Shown: positions 32,525-42,230, numbered from the stretch's first letter. The stretch is 64,000 bases of DNA from Aquisalinus flavus (GCF_022559625.1 NZ_CP042288.1:1558409-1622408), one strand, 5' to 3'. Notes: a model not told the origin generated them from the letters alone. A program made the numbers and translations.

Positions 32525-35494
32525 TCAGAAAGAAAGTCTCAAATTTGTGCCGAAGGAATACTCCACGATGCCGGCATTGCTCGAGCGGGTGTTCGTCTCG
32601 GCCCGTGTGAAGGTGCCGAGATTGCCACGCCCTTTCAATACAGGGCTGGCATAGAGCAGTTCCGCCACGTAAGGGCGACGGCTGCCGCCCAGCGGCACAT
32701 ATTGGGTCATCTGGCCAAGGTCGCCCGTTTCCCGATCGACAACGGCGAGCATGGTCATTTCCAGCGCGCCGTCCTCGACGTGAAGCGGCTGGGCAAAGCT
32801 GAACCGCAACTGGTCGGCGATCCCGGCAATGCCTCTTTTCAGAATCGCGACCTCATAGGCGGAGGAGCTTGCCCCATCTGTCAGTGACAGGATCGAATCC
32901 TCGAACTCGGTTTCCTGCGTTTCGGCGCGCGTTGCCGACATGCCGAGCAGCATATTGCGGGGCAAGGCAACGTCGACACCCATGGTGGTCGAGGACGTCC
33001 CGGCCTTGCCATCGAGAGACAGGGCACCGCCGCCCTGGGCGCCGAGAAGGCCGTCGGTCTCGTCGAGCACCGTATAGGACACGTTCATGGAGACGCGGTC
33101 AGTCAGCCTGTAGTCGAAACCAAGGCTGGCAGCCTGCGCCTGATAGGGTGCAAGGCCGGTCTCATCCGCCAGCAACTGACCGGTATCGACATCCTGATAT
33201 TTGCGGTCATTGATTCGAGCGGCAAAGGACAGGCTGACCTGTGCATTCCCGGTCAGGCTCAGGGCGGTGCCAGCATAGCCGGACCCCGAAGCAAAGCCGA
33301 AGACGGGATTGACGCCACCGGACATCGGGTCGATGTCGGACGCAAAGCCGAAGGCCTCGCTGGCGGCGAACAGCGGCGTCGCCTCGCCCGTCCCGGCGCG
33401 CATGGTCAGGGCGCCATCGACGCTGGCCAGCATCAGGTCGGAATGAAACGGCACCTCGCCAATGCGCCGTTCTTCGGCAACGGAGCGCGGCGTTGCCGTC
33501 ATCGACAGGCGCCAGTTCTGGCCGGCGCCGACCGGGGCGGTGTAGCCCGGCTGCTCGGCGAAACCGGACCCGTTCTTCGCCCAGTCGATCAGGCGCTTGT
33601 AAAGATAGCCCTGGGTACGCTGTCGCTTGCTGGCCCAGTTGGAATATTCCTCGCCGGCAACCCGGGAAGACAACGGGATCAGGAAGTCGCGATATCCGCC
33701 GGGGTAATATTCGAAGGAGGAGAGGACGACACCTTTTTCCTCCCAGACATCAAGAACCCCGGGCGTCAGGATCGCGTCCTTGAGCTTTTGCGGGGCGACA
33801 TAATTCCACCCGGAGAAGATGCTGAGGCTGTCGAAAGCGTATGGCGACAGAGCGGCCTCGACATCGAGAAGCCCCCAGCCATAGACACTGTCGACGCCAG
33901 GCTCTCCCAGGTCTTCAGCCGTATTGAAGATGATATCGGCGACCAGTTCCGGGTTGCGCTGCAGCCAGGGCCAGCGGTCCATGATCAGCGTCGCCGTGCC
34001 GGAAACCAGCGGCGCGGCGAAGGACGTGCCCGAGACACGCTGTACACCGCCATCATCGTCCGCGACGAGAATCATTTCGCCCGGCGCGACGACATATTTG
34101 TACTTCAGCTTGTTGTGCTCCGCGCAGTAGTTCCAGGTCACGATACAGGCTTCGCCCGGCGTGTTCGAGAACCATGAAATCTGCTTCGTCGGGCCGACCG
34201 AACCGACGATGATCAACTGGTCGAGAAGGTTCGTATCTGCGTTCCAGGTCACATCCATCTGCTGGGCGATGCCATCATTGCCGGCCGCCTTGACCACAAG
34301 GACATCCTCGAGCTTGTTGCGATGCTTGCTGTTACCGAGAATCTGCGACCAGCCTTCATTGAAGGTCCAGCCCGGCATGCCGAGTGACATGTTGATCACA
34401 TCGACCTTGTGCCTGGTCAGCTTTTCGATGCCCGTGCCGATGTCATCCCAGTTGCTGGTGCCGGTTTCGTCGAAAGGATTGTAGAGAATGACGTCAGCAT
34501 CGGGAGCAATCCCCATGACGCCCTTGCCGTCATGGGCGCCGACCAGAAGGCTGCCAACGGCGGCTCCGTGGAAATTGCCGGTAATCTTGTAGCCCTCCGA
34601 TTTGGAGATGTTGTCCAGCAGGTCGTCATTGAAGTTTACATTGGCATCGAGCAGCCCGATCCTGGCGTCAGCCCCGCCCCCCAGATCCTGGGTGATGGAC
34701 GGACGCCAGTTGATCGTCGCCATCCAGTGGTCGACATGGTCGACGCCGGAAAAACCCATCAGCCCGTCATAGAACTCCATGAAGAACATCGACCGGTCAC
34801 CGGCGGAAAGGTCTTCCAGCGTGGACGGATCATCCAGGTCGATCCCGTATTTGGCGTAAAGCGCGTCGGCAAAACCCTCGCGATAGGACAGACCGGTCCT
34901 GGCCTCGATCGCCGCTCCCCAGACCTGACCGGCCTGGGCATCGACTTCCGACAGCATCGCCGCGAGCTCGCTCCAGTCGCCTGCATGATCCTCGAACGGA
35001 CGGATATCGCCCCAGAAGGCATCGATATCGCCGAACATCGGGCCGACATCGCCCCAGAAGGCGGCAATGTCGCCCCAGAAAGGACGAAGATCGCCATAAT
35101 GGGCATAGAGCTTGTCGTAGAATTCAGGATCGGTTTCGTAGAACGGATCTATATGGCCAAAGAACGGGCTGATATCGCCCCAGAACGGCGCGATGTCGCC
35201 GAAGAACGGATTGATCGTTCCCCAGAACGGTTCGATCGTCCCCCAGAATGGGGAGATGTCGCCGAAGCTGTTATTGTTTCCATCCGCATAGAAAGGATTG
35301 ATGTGACCGAAGAACGGATCGATCTGCCCGAAGAAGGGGTCGATCTGGCCAAAGAAGGGGTCGATATGTCCGAAATAGGCAGTGATCTCACCCTCGTCCT
35401 GTCCGTCGCTCCCCGCAGCCATCGCCGGCGGCAAAGCAGAGGTGGCAATTGCAGCAATCGCCGCGCCGGTAAGAAGTGCTGATCTGTGCATCAT
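32525..35494 (-). CDS. Secreted subtilisin-like (S8) autotransporter-type protease with GxIxPF repeats
   Basis: A 989 aa exported protein. Signal peptide (about 1-27, ends PPAMAAG), then 15 copies of a 7-residue G-[DHQT]-I-x-[PA]-F-[WFY] repeat (residues 42-168), a subtilisin-type domain with probable triad D283, H309 and S491 (SGTSFAAP) and oxyanion motif AAGND, and a C-terminal ~280-residue beta-strand-rich region ending in LRLSF, as in outer-membrane barrels. The catalytic His sits in FHGAAV, not the usual HGT. ATG 35494 is preferred over the upstream GTG because GGGGGAA sits just before it. Probably an autotransporter-like surface protease; substrate unknown. Confidence 0.82.
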   Translation of the reverse strand: MMHRSALLTGAAIAAIATSALPPAMAAGSDGQDEGEITAYFGHIDPFFGQIDPFFGQIDPFFGHINPFYADGNNNSFGDISPFWGTIEPFWGTINPFFGDIAPFWGDISPFFGHIDPFYETDPEFYDKLYAHYGDLRPFWGDIAAFWGDVGPMFGDIDAFWGDIRPFEDHAGDWSELAAMLSEVDAQAGQVWGAAIEARTGLSYREGFADALYAKYGIDLDDPSTLEDLSAGDRSMFFMEFYDGLMGFSGVDHVDHWMATINWRPSITQDLGGGADARIGLLDANVNFNDDLLDNISKSEGYKITGNFHGAAVGSLLVGAHDGKGVMGIAPDADVILYNPFDETGTSNWDDIGTGIEKLTRHKVDVINMSLGMPGWTFNEGWSQILGNSKHRNKLEDVLVVKAAGNDGIAQQMDVTWNADTNLLDQLIIVGSVGPTKQISWFSNTPGEACIVTWNYCAEHNKLKYKYVVAPGEMILVADDDGGVQRVSGTSFAAPLVSGTATLIMDRWPWLQRNPELVADIIFNTAEDLGEPGVDSVYGWGLLDVEAALSPYAFDSLSIFSGWNYVAPQKLKDAILTPGVLDVWEEKGVVLSSFEYYPGGYRDFLIPLSSRVAGEEYSNWASKRQRTQGYLYKRLIDWAKNGSGFAEQPGYTAPVGAGQNWRLSMTATPRSVAEERRIGEVPFHSDLMLASVDGALTMRAGTGEATPLFAASEAFGFASDIDPMSGGVNPVFGFASGSGYAGTALSLTGNAQVSLSFAARINDRKYQDVDTGQLLADETGLAPYQAQAASLGFDYRLTDRVSMNVSYTVLDETDGLLGAQGGGALSLDGKAGTSSTTMGVDVALPRNMLLGMSATRAETQETEFEDSILSLTDGASSSAYEVAILKRGIAGIADQLRFSFAQPLHVEDGALEMTMLAVVDRETGDLGQMTQYVPLGGSRRPYVAELLYASPVLKGRGNLGTFTRAETNTRSSNAGIVEYSFGTNLRLSF
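34991..35371 (-). repeat. Coding repeat: 15 units of a GxIxPF(W/F) heptapeptide
   Basis: The protein units run GHIDPFF, GQIDPFF, GQIDPFF, GHINPFY, a short break, GDISPFW, GTIEPFW, GTINPFF, GDIAPFW, GDISPFF, GHIDPFY, a second break, GDLRPFW, GDIAAFW, GDVGPMF, GDIDAFW, GDIRPFE. The DNA period is 21 bp. Codons differ between units (GGC/GGG, ATC/ATT), so this is an old repeat held at the protein level, not a recent slippage expansion. Confidence 0.9.
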
Positions 35495-35730
35495 AAGTTC
35501 CCCCGATGTCACTTTTGTCGCAGCTTGAGTAAAACATGCGTGACTTACCAGTCTCGTAACAAACAGACTTAACGGCGCTTAACCCTGAACCATCCCTGTC
35601 CGGATCAATTGACTGAATTTCTTGGCCAAATCGCAATATGGTAAAGGACGGGTTACCGTGTGACCGCTAAGAATTGAGAAAAATTTGCGCGAGTAGCCGG
35701 ATGCAATGCGCCGTCAAACCCCCTATAGTG

Positions 35731-36414
35731 ATGGCTATGACAGACCAGACTCCACAGCCCCCGTTCAAGATCCAGATCGTGCCGGTCACGCCGTTCCAGC
35801 AAAATTGCTCGATCATCAGGGCCGCCTCCGGCGCCGCCGCGATCGTCGATCCGGGCGGCGAGCCGGACAAGCTCATGGCCGCGGCCGAGCAGATCGGTGC
35901 GAGGATCGAGAAGATCTGGCTGACCCACGGCCATCTCGACCATGCCGGCGCCGCAGAAGAGATCAAGCGCCGCACCGGCGCCATCATCGAGGGGCCGGCG
36001 AAGCCCGAAACCTATTGGCTCGAACGCGTGCGCGAGAGCTGGAAAAAGATGGGCTGGGAAGGCGGCGAGGATGTCACGCCCGACCGCTGGCTGAGCGACG
36101 GCGATACGCTGGAGCTGGACGGCAACGAATTCGGTGTCGTCACGACGCCCGGCCATACGCCCGGTCACGTGGTGATCTATTCGCAGGCCGCGCGGCTCGC
36201 CTTTGTCGGCGATGTCATCTTCAAGGGCTCTGTCGGGCGCACGGATTTCCCGATGAGCGATCCCCCTGCCCTGATCGAGTCCATCGTCACCAAGCTCTGG
36301 CCGCTTGGTGACGACATGACGTTCATTCCCGGCCACGGGCCGATGTCGACCTTCGGCCAGGAACGCCAGACCAACCCCTTCGTCGCCGACAGGGTGCTGG
36401 CCGGCAGGCGGTAG
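35731..36414 (+). CDS. MBL-fold metallo-hydrolase (glyoxalase II-like)
   Basis: A 227 aa cytoplasmic protein with the metallo-beta-lactamase fold: the metal motif THGHLDHAG, then TPGHTPGHVV, VGDVIFKGSVGRTD and PGHGPMSTFGQER, matching the group annotated as glyoxalase-II-like or hydroxyacylglutathione hydrolase-like (YcbL type). ATG 35731 is used; ATG 35737 is equally possible, and neither has a clear ribosome site. It converges on the SRPBCC gene with a 13 bp gap. Confidence 0.85.
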   Translation: MAMTDQTPQPPFKIQIVPVTPFQQNCSIIRAASGAAAIVDPGGEPDKLMAAAEQIGARIEKIWLTHGHLDHAGAAEEIKRRTGAIIEGPAKPETYWLERVRESWKKMGWEGGEDVTPDRWLSDGDTLELDGNEFGVVTTPGHTPGHVVIYSQAARLAFVGDVIFKGSVGRTDFPMSDPPALIESIVTKLWPLGDDMTFIPGHGPMSTFGQERQTNPFVADRVLAGRR

Positions 36415-36427
36415 CCGCCTCGGCGCC

Positions 36428-36883
36428 CTAGCCGACGACGAAGCGCAAACGAACGAAATGCTCGTCCCAGCCCTTGTCGTGATCGGCTGCCATGGCAAAC
36501 GGGTTCTCCGCGACCCTCTCGAAGCCTGAATGCACCAGCGTCAGGATGGTGCCGCCCTCGGCCCGAACCAGTGTCCAGGTGCACAGGGTGTCGACGCCCT
36601 CCAGCCATTTATGGGTGAAGCTATGCACCAGTTTCCCGTCCTTGCCATCGGCAGGCGGTGTGAATTCCTTCACCGTGCCGGTACAGACCGGCTCGCCCTC
36701 CTTGCCTTCTGAATTGGTCACGGCGATCCAGTCACCGCCTTCGACCACATCCACACCGCCCGCCATGAACCAAGTCGCGAGCAGGTCCTTCTTCGTCAGG
36801 AAGCGCCAGACCCGCTCGGGCGAGGCCTTGAGGAACAGCGTCTTGGTGATGGTCATCCCCGCTCTTGTTGCTTCAGTCATCAT
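36428..36883 (-). CDS. SRPBCC / AHSA1-family protein
   Basis: A 151 aa START-like ligand-binding protein: ITKTLFLKASPERVWRFLTKKDLLATWF at the N-terminus and LTLVHSGFE near the C-terminus are typical of Activator-of-Hsp90-like SRPBCC proteins. GGAGAGAG lies just before the ATG pair at 36883/36880. It overlaps the ArsR stop by about 11 bp. ArsR-SRPBCC pairs are very common; the SRPBCC partner probably binds a hydrophobic ligand. Confidence 0.85.
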   Translation of the reverse strand: MMTEATRAGMTITKTLFLKASPERVWRFLTKKDLLATWFMAGGVDVVEGGDWIAVTNSEGKEGEPVCTGTVKEFTPPADGKDGKLVHSFTHKWLEGVDTLCTWTLVRAEGGTILTLVHSGFERVAENPFAMAADHDKGWDEHFVRLRFVVG

Positions 36884-37208
36884 CTCTCTCCACTTCAAGT
36901 TTCAGGTTTGCGAGCTTGTCGTCCCAGAAGGCATCGAAGAAGCCGAGCCAGCGCTGGGCCACGGCCAGCATTTCCGGCTGCAGGTGGTTGAGCCGTTCGC
37001 GGCCGCGCTGCTCGACGGTGATCAGCCGGCCCTCCTCGAGGATTTTCAGATGCTTGGCGACGGCCGGCCGGCTCATCTCGAAGCCCTGCGCCAGCGCATT
37101 CACGCCCCTGGGGCCGTCGCGCAATTGCTGGAGAATCGCCCGTCTCGTCGGGTCGGCGAGCGCCCGGAAGACGCCCTGTGTCAAATCATGTGATGCCTGG
37201 TATGTCAT
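36873..37208 (-). CDS. ArsR-family transcriptional repressor (SRPBCC-associated type)
   Basis: A 111 aa winged-helix protein: FRALADPTRRAILQQLRDGPRGVNAL, then the recognition helix MSRPAVAKHLKILEEGRL. No thiol metal-binding motif is present, so it is of the SdpR/SRPBCC-linked class and not an arsenic sensor. A perfect 15-bp inverted repeat sits 4 bp upstream of its start codon and is almost certainly its own operator. First gene of a two-gene operon with the SRPBCC protein. Confidence 0.9.
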   Translation of the reverse strand: MTYQASHDLTQGVFRALADPTRRAILQQLRDGPRGVNALAQGFEMSRPAVAKHLKILEEGRLITVEQRGRERLNHLQPEMLAVAQRWLGFFDAFWDDKLANLKLEVERDDD

Positions 37209-37212
37209 ATTG

Positions 37213-37256
37213 TGAAACTAATTGGTTTCCCATAAAAAGGCAACCAATTAGTTTCA
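37213..37256. promoter_or_regulatory. ArsR operator: 15-bp inverted repeat
   Basis: Arms TGAAACTAATTGGTT (37213-37227) and AACCAATTAGTTTCA (37242-37256) are perfect inverted repeats with a 14-bp spacer. The pattern (ACTAATTGGTT...AACCAATTAGT) fits operators of SRPBCC-linked ArsR proteins. It ends 4 bp from the arsR start codon, which leaves no room for an ordinary ribosome site and suggests a leaderless or very short-leader message. Confidence 0.82.
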
Positions 37257-37419
37257 TGTTGGCGCATATTCCAATTCGCATTTTTTGCGAGAAAAAGTCT
37301 TGGACCTGCAACAGACTTCCCCTAAAACGCGCTTCTAGCCGACAATATGTATTCAATGACGCGGATCGACCGACTGGGCGAGTCCGTGCGTCCGCCTGAC
37401 AGGCGCTCGAAGGTAAGCA

Positions 37420-40400
37420 ATGCCCAAAAGAACTGACATCTCCTCCATCCTCATCATCGGCGCCGGCCCTATCGTTATCGGGCAGGCCTGCGAGTTCGAC
37501 TATTCCGGCGTTCAGGCCTGCAAGGCCCTGAAGGAGGAAGGCTACAGGATCATCCTGGTCAACTCGAACCCGGCGACGATCATGACCGATCCGGAGCTCG
37601 CCGACGCGACCTATATCGAACCGATCACCCCGGAATTCGTCGAAAAGATCATCGCGAAGGAACGTCCCGACGCCCTCCTGCCAACCATGGGCGGCCAAAC
37701 CGCGCTGAACTGCGCTCTCGCCCTCGATGCCTCAGGCGTTCTTGAAAAATACAATGTCGAGATGATCGGCGCCAAGGCCGACGTGATCGACAAGGCCGAG
37801 GACCGCGAGCGCTTCCGCGAGGCGATGGACAGGATCGGCCTGGAAAACCCGCGCGCGACCATTGCCTCCTCGCCCAAGATCAAGAACGAAGCCGGCAAGG
37901 TCACCGGCTATGACCGCGTCCGCGGCGTTGCCATCGCCATGGAACAGATCGACGAGATCGGCCTGCCGGCCATCATCCGGCCCGCCTTCACCCTCGGCGG
38001 CACCGGCGGCGGCGTTGCCTATAATCGCGAGGAATTCGAGCATATCGTCCGTGCCGGGATCGAGGCCTCGCCCACCGGCCAGGTGCTGATCGACGAGAGC
38101 CTGCTCGGCTGGAAGGAATTCGAGATGGAAGTCGTCCGCGACAAGGCGGACAATTGCATCATCGTCTGCTCGATCGAGAATATCGACCCCATGGGCGTGC
38201 ATACCGGCGATTCGATTACCGTCGCCCCGGCCCTGACGCTGACCGACAAAGAATACCAGATCATGCGCGACGCCTCGATTGCGGTGCTGCGCGAGATCGG
38301 CGTCGAGACCGGTGGCTCCAACGTGCAATTCGCCGTGAACCCCGAAAATGGCCGCCTCGTCGTGATCGAGATGAACCCGCGCGTGTCACGCTCCTCGGCG
38401 CTGGCGTCCAAGGCAACCGGCTTCCCGATCGCAAAAATCGCGGCCAAGCTCGCCGTCGGCTACACGCTCGATGAACTCGACAATGACATCACCGGCGCAA
38501 CACCCGCGAGTTTCGAGCCGACCATCGACTATGTCGTCGTGAAGATCCCGCGCTTTGCCTTCGAGAAATTCCCCGGTGCCAAGCCGCTGCTGACCACCGC
38601 GATGAAATCCGTTGGCGAGGCCATGGCCATCGGCCGCACCTTCCAGGAAAGCCTGCAGAAAGCGCTGCGCTCGCTGGAGACCGGCCTGTGCGGGCTCGAT
38701 CCGATCAAGATCGAGGGGCTCGGCGGCGACGATGACGTCAATGCCTTCCGCGCGGCGCTGGCCGCACCGACACCGGAACGCCTGCGCGTGACCGCAGAGG
38801 CGCTGCGCCATGGCATTCCGATCGAGCAGGTGCGCGCGATCACGTCCTATGATCCGTGGTTCCTCGACCAGATCCAGGGCATCGTCGAGGCCGAAGAGAA
38901 AGTCGCCCGCGAGGGCATCCCCTCGAACCCGGAAAGCCTGCGCTACCTGAAAGCCATGGGCTTTTCCGACAAGCGTCTGGCACAACTGGCCGACGGCACG
39001 GAAGAAGAAGTGCGCGCCCACCGCTACAAGCTCGGCGTCCACCCGGTCTACAAGCGGATCGACACCTGCGCGGCGGAATTCGCCGCGAAGACACCCTATA
39101 TGTATTCCGCCTACGAACCGCCGGTCGGCGGCAAGTTCATGTCGGAGAGCCAGCCGACCGATGCGAAGAAAGTCATCATCCTTGGCGGCGGCCCGAACCG
39201 GATCGGCCAGGGCATCGAGTTCGATTATTGCTGCTGCCATGCTGCCTTCGCGCTCGCCGACATCGGCATCGAATCGATCATGGTCAACTGCAATCCGGAA
39301 ACCGTCTCGACCGACTATGACACATCGGACAGGCTCTATTTCGAGCCGTTGACAGCCGAAGACGTGCTGGAGATCGTCCGTGCCGAGACCGAAAACGGCA
39401 CGCTTGCCGGCGTGATCGTGCAATATGGCGGGCAAACCCCGCTGAAGCTTGCAGAAGCGCTCAATGCCGCTGGCGTGCCCATTCTCGGCACGCCGGTCGA
39501 GGCGATCGACCTGGCCGAGGACCGGTTCCAGTTCCAGGGCCTCGTCAACAGGCTTGGCATGCTGCAGCCGGACAACGCCACTGCCTCGACCCGCGAGGAA
39601 GCGCTGGATCTCGCCGAACAGGTCGGCTACCCGCTGGTCACCCGGCCCTCCTATGTTCTCGGCGGCCGGGCCATGGAAATCGTCCGCGGACCGGAAGGCC
39701 TGAAGAACTATCTCGACCGTGCGGAGATCGCCTTCAACAAGAAGGAGCCGCTGCTGCTCGACCACTATCTGCAAAATGCCGTCGAGGTCGATGTCGATGC
39801 CATTTGCGATGGCGAGGACGTCTTCATCGCCGGGGTGATGGAACATATCGAGGAAGCCGGGGTCCATTCCGGCGACAGCGCCTGCTCCCTGCCGCCCTAT
39901 ACACTGAGCAAGGACATCATCGCCGCGCTGAAGGCCCAGACGACAGTGCTCGCCAAGGCACTGGGCGTCATCGGCCTGATGAATGTCCAATATGCAATCC
40001 AGGGCAGCACGATCTATATCCTCGAGGTCAATCCGCGTGCCTCGCGCACCGTGCCGTTCGTCGCCAAGACCATCGGCTATCCCATCGCCGCCATCGCCGC
40101 CAAGGTGATGGCCGGGATGAAACTGTCGGAATTCAACCTCGAAGACCGTGAGCTGAATCACACCGCCGTCAAGGAAGTCGTCTTCCCGTTCTCGCGCTTT
40201 CCCGGCGTCGACACGGTGCTCGGCCCTGAAATGCGCTCCACGGGAGAAGTCATGGGCCTCGACACCAATTTCGACCGCGCCCGGGCCAAGAGCATGATCG
40301 CCGCCGGTATCAGGACGCCGCTGGAAGGCTGCGTGTTCATCTCGGTCAAGGATGCCGACAAGGATCTGGTCCTGTCTGCCGCCAAGCGCCTGACCGAGAT

Positions 40401-40719
40401 CGGCTTTTCGCTGATGGCAACCGGCGGTACGCAGGAATTCCTCGTTGAAAACGGGCTGGAATGCCGCCGGGTCAACAAGGTGCTGGAAGGCCGTCCGCAT
40501 ATCGTCGACGCCCTCGTCAATGGCGAGGTCCAGATGATCTTCAACACGACGGAAACGGCACGGTCCATCGCCGATTCCCGTTCGATCCGCACCACGGCGC
40601 TGCAAAACAAGATCCCCTGCATCACCACCGTGGCCGGCGCCCGCGCCGCCGTTCGGGCGATTGAGGTCCTCCAGAAGGATACTCTTGAAGTTTTGCCGCT
40701 ACAGGCCTATTGTAGCTGA
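37420..40719 (+). CDS. carB: Carbamoyl-phosphate synthase large subunit
   Basis: A 1099 aa enzyme that makes carbamoyl phosphate from glutamine-derived ammonia, bicarbonate and two ATP, feeding arginine and pyrimidine synthesis. Both homologous ATP-grasp halves are complete: [19 protein letters not shown] in the first and [19 protein letters not shown] in the second, followed by an allosteric MGS-like domain (about 960-1090, with [13 protein letters not shown]). The small subunit carA is not adjacent; the upstream neighbour is the divergent arsR. AAGG precedes the ATG by about 7 bp. Confidence 0.98.
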   Translation: MPKRTDISSILIIGAGPIVIGQACEFDYSGVQACKALKEEGYRIILVNSNPATIMTDPELADATYIEPITPEFVEKIIAKERPDALLPTMGGQTALNCALALDASGVLEKYNVEMIGAKADVIDKAEDRERFREAMDRIGLENPRATIASSPKIKNEAGKVTGYDRVRGVAIAMEQIDEIGLPAIIRPAFTLGGTGGGVAYNREEFEHIVRAGIEASPTGQVLIDESLLGWKEFEMEVVRDKADNCIIVCSIENIDPMGVHTGDSITVAPALTLTDKEYQIMRDASIAVLREIGVETGGSNVQFAVNPENGRLVVIEMNPRVSRSSALASKATGFPIAKIAAKLAVGYTLDELDNDITGATPASFEPTIDYVVVKIPRFAFEKFPGAKPLLTTAMKSVGEAMAIGRTFQESLQKALRSLETGLCGLDPIKIEGLGGDDDVNAFRAALAAPTPERLRVTAEALRHGIPIEQVRAITSYDPWFLDQIQGIVEAEEKVAREGIPSNPESLRYLKAMGFSDKRLAQLADGTEEEVRAHRYKLGVHPVYKRIDTCAAEFAAKTPYMYSAYEPPVGGKFMSESQPTDAKKVIILGGGPNRIGQGIEFDYCCCHAAFALADIGIESIMVNCNPETVSTDYDTSDRLYFEPLTAEDVLEIVRAETENGTLAGVIVQYGGQTPLKLAEALNAAGVPILGTPVEAIDLAEDRFQFQGLVNRLGMLQPDNATASTREEALDLAEQVGYPLVTRPSYVLGGRAMEIVRGPEGLKNYLDRAEIAFNKKEPLLLDHYLQNAVEVDVDAICDGEDVFIAGVMEHIEEAGVHSGDSACSLPPYTLSKDIIAALKAQTTVLAKALGVIGLMNVQYAIQGSTIYILEVNPRASRTVPFVAKTIGYPIAAIAAKVMAGMKLSEFNLEDRELNHTAVKEVVFPFSRFPGVDTVLGPEMRSTGEVMGLDTNFDRARAKSMIAAGIRTPLEGCVFISVKDADKDLVLSAAKRLTEIGFSLMATGGTQEFLVENGLECRRVNKVLEGRPHIVDALVNGEVQMIFNTTETARSIADSRSIRTTALQNKIPCITTVAGARAAVRAIEVLQKDTLEVLPLQAYCS

Positions 40720-40739
40720 TCGCGAAACGATTACATGAC

Positions 40740-40774
40740 GCCCGCATCGCTATGATGCGGGCCTTTATTATTTT
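40740..40774 (+). terminator. Terminator or attenuator between carB and greA
   Basis: Stem GCCCGCATC (40740-40748), loop GCTAT, GATGCGGGC (40754-40762), followed by CTTTATTATTTT. It lies 20 bp after carB and 20 bp before greA, so it should separate or reduce read-through between the two. Confidence 0.8.
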
Positions 40775-40794
40775 CCGAAGGAGACGGAGCCGAC

Positions 40795-41268
40795 ATGGAA
40801 AAGATCCCCATGACCGCCGAGGGGTATTCGAAACTTGAATCCGAGATCAGGCGGCTGAAGTCCCAGGAGCGACCGGCCGTCATTCAGGCGATTTCCGAAG
40901 CACGCGCCCATGGCGACCTGTCGGAAAACGCGGAATATCACGCTGCCAAGGAGCGCCAGAGCCTGGTCGAGGGCCAGATCCTCGACCTCGAGGACAAGTA
41001 TACCCGCGCCCAGGTGATCGACGTGTCAAAGCTGAACGGCTCGACCGTGAAGTTCGGCGCCACGGTAACCGTGGTCGACGAGGATACCGATGAAGAGAAG
41101 GTCTATCAGATCGTCGGCGATGTCGAAGCCGACCTTGCCGCGGGCAAGATTTCCCTCTCCTCGCCCATCTCCCGCGCCCTGATCGGCAAGGAAGAAGGCG
41201 ACTCGATCGAAGTGGCTGCGCCGGGCGGCGCCCGCGCCTATGAGATTCTCAAGGTGGAATACAAATAG
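40795..41268 (+). CDS. greA: Transcription elongation factor GreA
   Basis: A 157 aa protein: N-terminal coiled coil with the acidic tip DLSENAEYH that reaches the RNA polymerase active centre to trigger transcript cleavage, and a C-terminal FKBP-like domain ending [18 protein letters not shown] precedes the ATG. carB-greA is a frequent order in alphaproteobacteria. Confidence 0.97.
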   Translation: MEKIPMTAEGYSKLESEIRRLKSQERPAVIQAISEARAHGDLSENAEYHAAKERQSLVEGQILDLEDKYTRAQVIDVSKLNGSTVKFGATVTVVDEDTDEEKVYQIVGDVEADLAAGKISLSSPISRALIGKEEGDSIEVAAPGGARAYEILKVEYK

Positions 41269-41294
41269 GCTCTGCCTCAAGAGAGTGACACAAG

Positions 41295-41320
41295 ACCCGG
41301 CCTTCGCGGCCGGGTTTTTT
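41295..41320 (+). terminator. Rho-independent terminator after greA
   Basis: Stem ACCCGGCC (41295-41302), loop TTCGC, GGCCGGGT (41308-41315), then a T-run to 41320. It lies directly between greA and the convergent small lipoprotein gene. Confidence 0.9.
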
Positions 41321-41324
41321 CATT

Positions 41325-41492
41325 TCAGTAACTGCCGGGCTGGCACTGGTCCTGATACGGATCCTCGCGGCAGCTGTCTCTTTCCTGCTGACGCTTGTTT
41401 CGCGGATCGTCGTAATCATACGGCGTCAAGGATGAGCACGCCGACAGACCAAGCGCCAGGCTCAGAGCCAGGCTCGCCAGTAATAGCCTCAT
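41325..41492 (-). CDS. Small lipoprotein (55 aa)
   Basis: A 55-residue ORF found by reading the sequence. Signal peptide MRLLLASLALSLALGLSAC has a perfect lipobox (LSAC, cysteine 19), so the mature product is a 37-residue, Asp/Gln-rich lipoprotein with two further cysteines (residues 41 and 50) that could form a disulfide. A strong GGGAGGAA ribosome site lies 7 bp before the ATG, which starts 1 bp after the HTH gene's stop. It is the last gene of the DUF2975-HTH operon. Function unknown. Confidence 0.75.
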   Translation of the reverse strand: MRLLLASLALSLALGLSACSSLTPYDYDDPRNKRQQERDSCREDPYQDQCQPGSY

Positions 41493-41493
41493 A

Positions 41494-41697
41494 TCATTCC
41501 TCCCTGTCCAGAATATCGCCGGGCTTGCAATCGAGCACTGCGCAGATGCGGTCGAGCGTCTCGAACCGCACGCCCTTCACCTTGCCCTGCCGCAACAGCG
41601 ACACGTTCTGTTCGGTGATGCCGATCTGCTCGGCCAGGTCCTTGGCCTTCATCTTCCTGAGCGCCAGCATCATGTCGAGCCTGACAATAATCGCCAT
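41494..41697 (-). CDS. Small XRE/Cro-type HTH regulator (YozG-like)
   Basis: A 67 aa helix-turn-helix protein: MLALRKMKAKDLAEQIGITE, then QNVSLLRQGKVKGVRFETL and the CAVLDCKPGDIL ending seen in YozG-like regulators, which are typically paired with DUF2975 membrane proteins. It overlaps the DUF2975 stop by 1 bp (TGATG). It probably regulates its own operon. Confidence 0.88.
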   Translation of the reverse strand: MAIIVRLDMMLALRKMKAKDLAEQIGITEQNVSLLRQGKVKGVRFETLDRICAVLDCKPGDILDREE

Positions 41698-42230
41698 CAC
41701 ACGATCTGCCTGTTTTCATCGTCGAGCCTCAACGCCTCGTCCATGACAACGCCCATCAGCAACAGGACAAAGCCGAGCGACAGCAGAATGAAGTGCTGCG
41801 AGGTGAAGGTGATTGCCAGCGTGCGTTCGCCGGGCGGAAAATCATAGGTGAGCGCGAGGCTTGACCCCATCGAGGCGAAGAAATGAACCACAACCAGCAC
41901 CATCAGCCAGAAGCCGGCACGGCGCACTGCGACCACGGTCTGCCGGTGAAAGACGGTCTCCCGGGCGAAATTGGCAAACAGCCGGTGCAGATTGAGCAGA
42001 ATTATCAGCCAGACCGCCATGGCGGGGACCGTCAGCAGCCCGATCAACACTCGCTTGGTGTGGCTGATATCACCCGGCACGTCGAGATTGGCCATTTCCC
42101 GGGCCAGCTCTGCAATGACGATCTCAGGATTGAACACAACCCAGATCGTCGATCCGATAATCGAGAGAATGAGGCCGACGATGACCCACGTCATCATGGC
42201 ACTGAGGATGATGGTTCGCTTTTTCAGCAT
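41697..42230 (-). CDS. DUF2975 membrane protein
   Basis: A 177 aa protein with four membrane segments and the family's hydrophobic pattern (LIILLNLHRLFANFARETVF). DUF2975 proteins are nearly always encoded with a YozG-like HTH gene, as here, and may sense or anchor the regulator. ATG 42230 is preferred to an in-frame ATG at 42290, because the extra codons are AT-rich promoter-like sequence with no ribosome site. Confidence 0.82.
   Translation of the reverse strand: MLKKRTIILSAMMTWVIVGLILSIIGSTIWVVFNPEIVIAELAREMANLDVPGDISHTKRVLIGLLTVPAMAVWLIILLNLHRLFANFARETVFHRQTVVAVRRAGFWLMVLVVVHFFASMGSSLALTYDFPPGERTLAITFTSQHFILLSLGFVLLLMGVVMDEALRLDDENRQIV

Noticed and set aside
38386..40605. A 739-codon open frame antisense to carB
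   Set aside because: A shadow of a highly conserved gene; no recognisable protein features.
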